Shown: positions 60,351-64,000 of the stretch, one piece after another | Layout: every line of letters starts with the position of its first letter | Position numbering within the stretch: position 1 is the stretch's first letter | Assembly (NCBI RefSeq): GCF_009724245.1 | Contig: NZ_WNNK01000024.1 | Coordinates: forward strand, 1 to 64,000 | DNA from: Pseudomonas spelaei | GTDB lineage: Bacteria; Pseudomonadota; Gammaproteobacteria; Pseudomonadales; Pseudomonadaceae | Direction of reading: 5' to 3' | Length of the DNA: 64,000 bases | The notes under the pieces: generated by a model | Database searches by the model: none | Told to the model about the DNA's origin: nothing | What the model saw: only the letters and a program-made list of their open reading frames with translations | Translations under genes and position numbers: made by a program

Positions 60351-61330
60351 GCACCGGTAACGCAAAAAGAATCTGTGGGGCACTGCTGGCAGTCGCTGTG
60401 GCGGCCGGTCTGCAAGGATGTGACAAGCCGTCGGCAGAGGCGCCTGCGCCCGCCACCGCGCAGGCGCACTACGAGCCGATCAAGATCGAGCATCCGTTGG
60501 GGACGACGGTGATCACCAAGCTTCCGGAGCGCGTGGTGGCCTTCGACATGAGTGAGCTCGATACACTCGACCAACTGGGTGCGCCGGTGGTGGGCATCGC
60601 CAAGGACTATGTCGCCAACTTCCTCGTCAAGTACCGTGACGACCCGAACATCATGGATGTGGGGTCGACCATCCAGCCCAACCTTGAGCGGTTGCATGCC
60701 CTCAAGCCCGACCTGATCCTGATCTCGCCGCTCCAGGCGCAGAGCTACGCGGAGTTGAGCCAGATCGCGCCGACGGTCTATGACGATGTGGACCTGACCA
60801 ACAAGCAGGGCAATCTGATCACCACGGCCAAGAACCATTTGACCACCCTGGGGCAGATCTTCGGCAAGGAAGAACTGGCCCGCCAGAAAGTCGCGGAAAT
60901 GGACGCCAAGGTGGAGCAGACCCGACGCGTGACCGAAGGGCGCCCCGAGAAAGCGCTGATCGTGCTGCATAACAATGGAGCCTTTACCTCCTATGGCGTG
61001 AAGTCGCGCTACGGCTTCATCTTCGACACCCTGGGCGTGAAACCGGCCAGTACCGACATCGAGGCCGGCTTGCATGGCCAGCCGATTTCCAATGAATTTA
61101 TCCAGCAGGCCGATCCCGACATTCTCTACGTGATCGACCGCACGGCGGTGATGGAGCGGCGGCCGGCGCTGGATATGAAGAGCCTGGACAACCCGCTGCT
61201 GCGCAAGACCAAGGCCTGGAACAACGGGCATGTGATCTTCGTCGATGCCCAGACCTGGTACCTGTGCACCGCCAGTGTGACGTGCCTCAATCGCATGGCT
61301 GACGAGGTGGTTCAGGGCTACAAGGGCTGA
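60347..61330 (+). CDS. Ferric siderophore-binding lipoprotein, BauB/CeuE/VctP-like
   Basis: A 327-residue periplasmic binding protein anchored as a lipoprotein: signal residues 1-24 with lipobox LQGC (Cys25) and an Ala/Pro linker. The mature fold starts IKIEHPLGTTVITKLPERVV and FDMSELDTLDQLG. In CeuE a His and a Tyr complete iron coordination of tetradentate siderophores; candidate residues here are the His in GLHGQPIS and the Tyr in TWYLCT, which is inference. The gene starts 4 bp inside the ATPase gene. Confidence 0.9.
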   Translation: MSTGNAKRICGALLAVAVAAGLQGCDKPSAEAPAPATAQAHYEPIKIEHPLGTTVITKLPERVVAFDMSELDTLDQLGAPVVGIAKDYVANFLVKYRDDPNIMDVGSTIQPNLERLHALKPDLILISPLQAQSYAELSQIAPTVYDDVDLTNKQGNLITTAKNHLTTLGQIFGKEELARQKVAEMDAKVEQTRRVTEGRPEKALIVLHNNGAFTSYGVKSRYGFIFDTLGVKPASTDIEAGLHGQPISNEFIQQADPDILYVIDRTAVMERRPALDMKSLDNPLLRKTKAWNNGHVIFVDAQTWYLCTASVTCLNRMADEVVQGYKG

Positions 61331-61353
61331 TCCGCCAAGCGTATTGGCAGCAC

Positions 61354-61390
61354 AAAGGGCGGGTGCCATTTCGGTACCTGCCCTTTTTTT
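61354..61390 (+). terminator. Terminator of the siderophore importer operon
   Basis: GGGCGGGT and ACCTGCCC pair (one G-T) around a GCCATTTCGGT loop, followed by TTTTTTT. Confidence 0.85.
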
Positions 61391-61407
61391 GTAAAAAATA
61401 TATAAAT

Positions 61408-61426
61408 GCTAATGATTGCTATTGAG
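61408..61426. promoter_or_regulatory. Fur-like box of the receptor gene
   Basis: GCTAATGATTGCTATT matches about 11 of 19 Fur consensus positions (AATGAT intact) and overlaps the left edge of the predicted ECF promoter. Confidence 0.45.
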
Positions 61427-61448
61427 GGTTTCGCGTTCTGGTTCGGAA
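61421..61448 (+). promoter_or_regulatory. Predicted ECF promoter of the receptor gene
   Basis: ATTGAGG, TTT, GCGTT and GTTCGGAA in the same spacing as at 54011, 46 bp before the receptor start. Confidence 0.65.
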
Positions 61449-61494
61449 AACCTAGTGAATACATTCCAACTCTCCGAATCGAAAGGAACCCAGC

Positions 61495-63747
61495 ATGTCG
61501 GAACGCTGTCGCCAACATCGCGCTACCCCTGATTCACCGCAGGGTGCGCAACGCTTTACCTTGAATCGTACGTTCACTGCCGTGCAGATGGCGCTGTTGC
61601 TGGGGCTGACCGGGAGTTCCATGGCCGTGGCCGCCGAGACCCAGGAAGGTACAGGCAAAGCCAGCCTGGAGCTGTCTGAAACGCTGGTGGAGGGTGCCAT
61701 GAACGCCGCCACGGACCTGCCGCCGGCTTATGCGGGAGGGCAGGTTGCCTCCGGCAGCCGCGTCGGGCTGTTGGGCAACAAGGACTTCATGGAGACGCCG
61801 TTCAACACCATCAGCTATACCGATGAGTACATTCAGAACCGCCAGGCGCAGGACATCGGTTCGGTGATCGGCGCTACCGACCCTTCGGTGTATGTGCCCA
61901 CCAAGCGCAGCAACTTTGAAACCTTTTTCATTCGCGGCTTTAACAGTACTGCCGATGACATCACCTTCAACGGGTTGGTGGGCATGGCACCAAACATGCG
62001 CGGTTCTACCGAACTGGCCGAGCGCGTGGAAGTGCTCAAAGGTCCTTCCGCGCTGCTCAACGGCATGCCACCCAGCGGTACGGTGGGTGGCAGCATCAAC
62101 CTGGTGCCTAAGCGCGCTGGTGATGAGCCGCTGGCACGCCTGACCACCACGTATGAATCCCGAGGTCTGGGCGGTGTGCACGCGGACCTGGGGCAGCGCT
62201 TCGGTGACCGGAAGCAGTTTGGCGTGCGCTTCAATGGGGTTTACCGTGACGGTGATACGGCAGTGGATAATCAACAGCATAAAATGGCGCTGTCCTCCCT
62301 CGGGCTGGACTGGCGCGGCGAGCGGGCTCGTTTGTCGGCCGACTTCTATAAGCAGCGTGAGCGTATCGACGGCCTCAACTACTTCGGGATCAACACGATT
62401 GGCCCCAACGTCACCCACCTGCCCAGCCCCAAGAAGGGCGATTACGCGCTGGCGCCAGATTGGGCCTACACCATCAACAACACCACCACCACGATGGTGC
62501 GGGGCGAGTATGACCTGACGGATTCGCTCACCGCCTACGCGGCGTGGGGGCAGCGTGATGGTGGTTACAACGCGCTGATCAACTCAAGCACCCTGGTGAA
62601 CAACGTGGGTGACATCAGCTCTTCGGCGATTCGCTCGATCCGCAGTGGCACCCAGCAATCCGGTGAGGCTGGCTTGAAGGGCAATTTCCAGACAGGTCCC
62701 GTGGACCACGCCTGGACCATCGCCGCGACGCGCTACACCTCCGATAACAGCTTCAAGGACGCCAGGGCCGGGATTCCCGGTACCACTAACTACGACAACC
62801 TGGATTTCGGCAACGCACCGACCTTCCCGGGTTACGGCGTAACCACGTCGCAAATCAAGGCCGAACTGGGCAGCTATGCAATCGCCGATACCTTGTCCTT
62901 CGCAGATGGCCGTGTGCAGTGGACCGTCGGCGCCCGACGCCAGCGCGTGCAAAACACCAACGCCGCGTACAGCCCAACCGGCGCCACCACGAAAACCAGT
63001 TATGACGAAAGCCGGGTTTCGCCGGCCACCGCGCTTCTGGTCAAGGTGACAGACAAGGTGTCGCTCTATGCCAACTACATCGAAGGCCTGAGCCAGGGCG
63101 GTACGGCACCAGTGTCGGCAGTGAACGTCGGTGAGGTGATGCAGCCCTATCGGACCAAGCAATACGAGGTCGGCGCCAAGGTCGATCTGGGGACCTTCGC
63201 CCATACCGTCGCCCTGTTCCAGATCGAGAAGCCCAGCGCCTCCACCGATCCGGTGACCCTGATCTACAGCGTCGATGGCGAGCAGCGCAACCGTGGCGTG
63301 GAATGGTCGTTCTTCGGCGAGTTGCAACCGAGATTGCGCCTGATGGGCGGGGCGACCTACACCCAGGCGGAAATGACCAAAGTGGTCACCGGCGGCGTCA
63401 AAGACAAGCAAGTCACTGGTGTACCCAAGGTGATTGCCAAGCTGGGCACTGAATATGACCTCCTTGACGTCCCTGGGCTGACCCTGACCGGAAACATCAA
63501 CCATACGGGCAAGCAATACGCGACCAATGATCATCGGGTCTCGCTGGACTCGTACACCACCTACGATGTGGGTGCCCGCTATGCCTTCAAGGTTGAAACC
63601 AAACCAGTGACCTTGCGCGCCACTGTGCAGAACGTCACCAACAAGGCGTACTGGCTCGGCTCCTGGAACGGCGGCGACGGCAGCGGCCTCTCCGGTGGCT
63701 TGGGTGCACCACGCACGGTGCTGCTCTCGGGTACCGTGGATTTCTAA
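61495..63747 (+). CDS. TonB-dependent ferric siderophore receptor, BauA/FpvA-class without signalling domain
   Basis: A 750-residue outer-membrane receptor. A long signal region ends near residue 47 (SMAVAAE). The presumed TonB box lies in LELSETLVEGA at 54-64, and the plug domain follows at once (FETFFIRGFNS; RVEVLKGPSALLNGMPPSGT; GGSINLVPKR). A 22-strand barrel ends in an aromatic terminus, TVDF. No secretin/TonB N-terminal (STN) domain is present, so it cannot signal as FecA does. AAAGGAA lies before the start. It takes up the ferric form of the locus's siderophore by position. Confidence 0.92.
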   Translation: MSERCRQHRATPDSPQGAQRFTLNRTFTAVQMALLLGLTGSSMAVAAETQEGTGKASLELSETLVEGAMNAATDLPPAYAGGQVASGSRVGLLGNKDFMETPFNTISYTDEYIQNRQAQDIGSVIGATDPSVYVPTKRSNFETFFIRGFNSTADDITFNGLVGMAPNMRGSTELAERVEVLKGPSALLNGMPPSGTVGGSINLVPKRAGDEPLARLTTTYESRGLGGVHADLGQRFGDRKQFGVRFNGVYRDGDTAVDNQQHKMALSSLGLDWRGERARLSADFYKQRERIDGLNYFGINTIGPNVTHLPSPKKGDYALAPDWAYTINNTTTTMVRGEYDLTDSLTAYAAWGQRDGGYNALINSSTLVNNVGDISSSAIRSIRSGTQQSGEAGLKGNFQTGPVDHAWTIAATRYTSDNSFKDARAGIPGTTNYDNLDFGNAPTFPGYGVTTSQIKAELGSYAIADTLSFADGRVQWTVGARRQRVQNTNAAYSPTGATTKTSYDESRVSPATALLVKVTDKVSLYANYIEGLSQGGTAPVSAVNVGEVMQPYRTKQYEVGAKVDLGTFAHTVALFQIEKPSASTDPVTLIYSVDGEQRNRGVEWSFFGELQPRLRLMGGATYTQAEMTKVVTGGVKDKQVTGVPKVIAKLGTEYDLLDVPGLTLTGNINHTGKQYATNDHRVSLDSYTTYDVGARYAFKVETKPVTLRATVQNVTNKAYWLGSWNGGDGSGLSGGLGAPRTVLLSGTVDF

Positions 63748-63807
63748 CGGTTTATAAACCAGGAAACCCGGCGGTCAAATCCGGGGCCTGGTGCCAGATG
63801 TACGAAG

Positions 63808-63832
63808 AAGCCTGCAGAAATGCAGGCTTTTT
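63808..63832 (+). terminator. Terminator of the receptor gene
   Basis: AAGCCTGCA-GAAA-TGCAGGCTT then TTT. Same stem sequence as the tRNA-Asn and pmsCEAB terminators. Confidence 0.88.
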
Positions 63833-63835
63833 GGC

Positions 63836-64000
63836 TAATGCCAGTCAGTTAAGGAGTGGAGATCCAGCAACCGAAGCAAATCCAGTGTGGGAGATGTCGA
63901 GCCCCAGCGAGGCTGCGATGGCGTCGGCACCGTCAACATTGATGTTGCCTGACCCACCGCCATCGCAGCCTCGCTGGGGCTCGACAACTCCCACCTTTGA
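63836..64000. repeat. Composite REPIN element, copy 3 (inverted, cut by the window end)
   Basis: Starts TAATGCCAGTCAGTTAAG, then GGAGATCCAGCAACCGAAGC, which is the reverse complement of the right shell of copies 1 and 2. The REPIN core is of the copy 2 class (GTCGAGCCCCAGCGAGGCTG and its inverted partner). The last bases, CTTTGA, do not match the left shell, so whether a full element is present cannot be seen. Confidence 0.75.

Noticed and set aside
1..64000. CRISPR array or prophage
   Set aside because: The repeated sequences found are REP-type palindromes and the composite element, without regular spacer arrays. No capsid, portal, terminase or integrase genes were seen.

Overview
The window looks like chromosomal DNA of a fluorescent Pseudomonas (P. 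fluorescens group). The support is a signal-peptide-bearing malate:quinone oxidoreductase, a FabV enoyl-ACP reductase, a Dopa-decarboxylase-like enzyme, many LysR regulators, and abundant REP-type GTGGGAG repeats. No phage integrase, transposase or CRISPR array was seen. The assignment rests on gene content and repeat style, not on a database search.

Layout. 0.3-4.5 kb: mqo, a small NADP-binding oxidoreductase and two convergent LysR genes. 4.6-7.5 kb: a three-gene operon (EgtD-like SAM methyltransferase, 2-oxoglutarate/Fe(II) oxygenase, EamA exporter) divergent from a LysR gene; this is the best candidate here for an undescribed small-molecule pathway. 7.7-17.5 kb: a lipoprotein, an AbrB/VapC toxin-antitoxin pair, a Rid-family protein, an aromatic amino acid decarboxylase, ppnN, an AspH-like hydroxylase, fabV, a HAD phosphatase and a LysR gene. 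17.6-22.9 kb: a class III aminotransferase, punR/punC purine nucleoside export and an NCS2 purine permease. 23-31 kb: an IclR-controlled regulon (MFS transporter, acyl-CoA dehydrogenase, enoyl-CoA hydratase, 3-hydroxyacyl-CoA dehydrogenase, CoA transferase) that resembles beta-oxidation of a carboxylic or dicarboxylic acid; both divergent promoters carry the same 15-bp palindrome. 31-36 kb: a DHA2 efflux pump, DJ-1 protein, azoreductase, GNAT and a MocR/PdxR regulator. 36-38 kb: tRNA-Asn and five tiny unknown genes coupled through four consecutive ATGA overlaps.

38.1-63.7 kb is a complete siderophore locus of the pseudomonine type. pmsCEAB (isochorismate synthase, salicylate ligase with carrier domain, histidine decarboxylase, isochorismate pyruvate lyase) runs left. 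The NRPS pmsD (Cy-Cy-A plus a carrier domain that has lost its serine) and a histamine N-hydroxylase run right. A T-C NRPS (pmsG) runs left. Then come an ECF sigma factor without an anti-sigma gene, two half-size ABC transporters of the YbtPQ/IrtAB type, a ferric siderophore ABC importer and a TonB-dependent receptor. Salicylate, a beta-hydroxy or beta-thiol amino acid (Thr expected) and N-hydroxyhistamine would be joined. A Fur-like box lies in the pmsC/pmsD divergent promoter. A 28-bp motif shared by the ABC operon and the receptor gene is probably the promoter read by the local sigma factor. A YcaO-OsmC fusion gene sits at the left edge of the locus.

Repeats: three copies of a modular element (an outer shell with about 20-bp terminal inverted repeats around interchangeable REPIN cores) lie at 15.6, 37.9 and 63.8 kb. 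The last two flank the siderophore locus in opposite orientation. The first interrupts the loop of the fabV terminator and is bordered by a 6-bp direct repeat.
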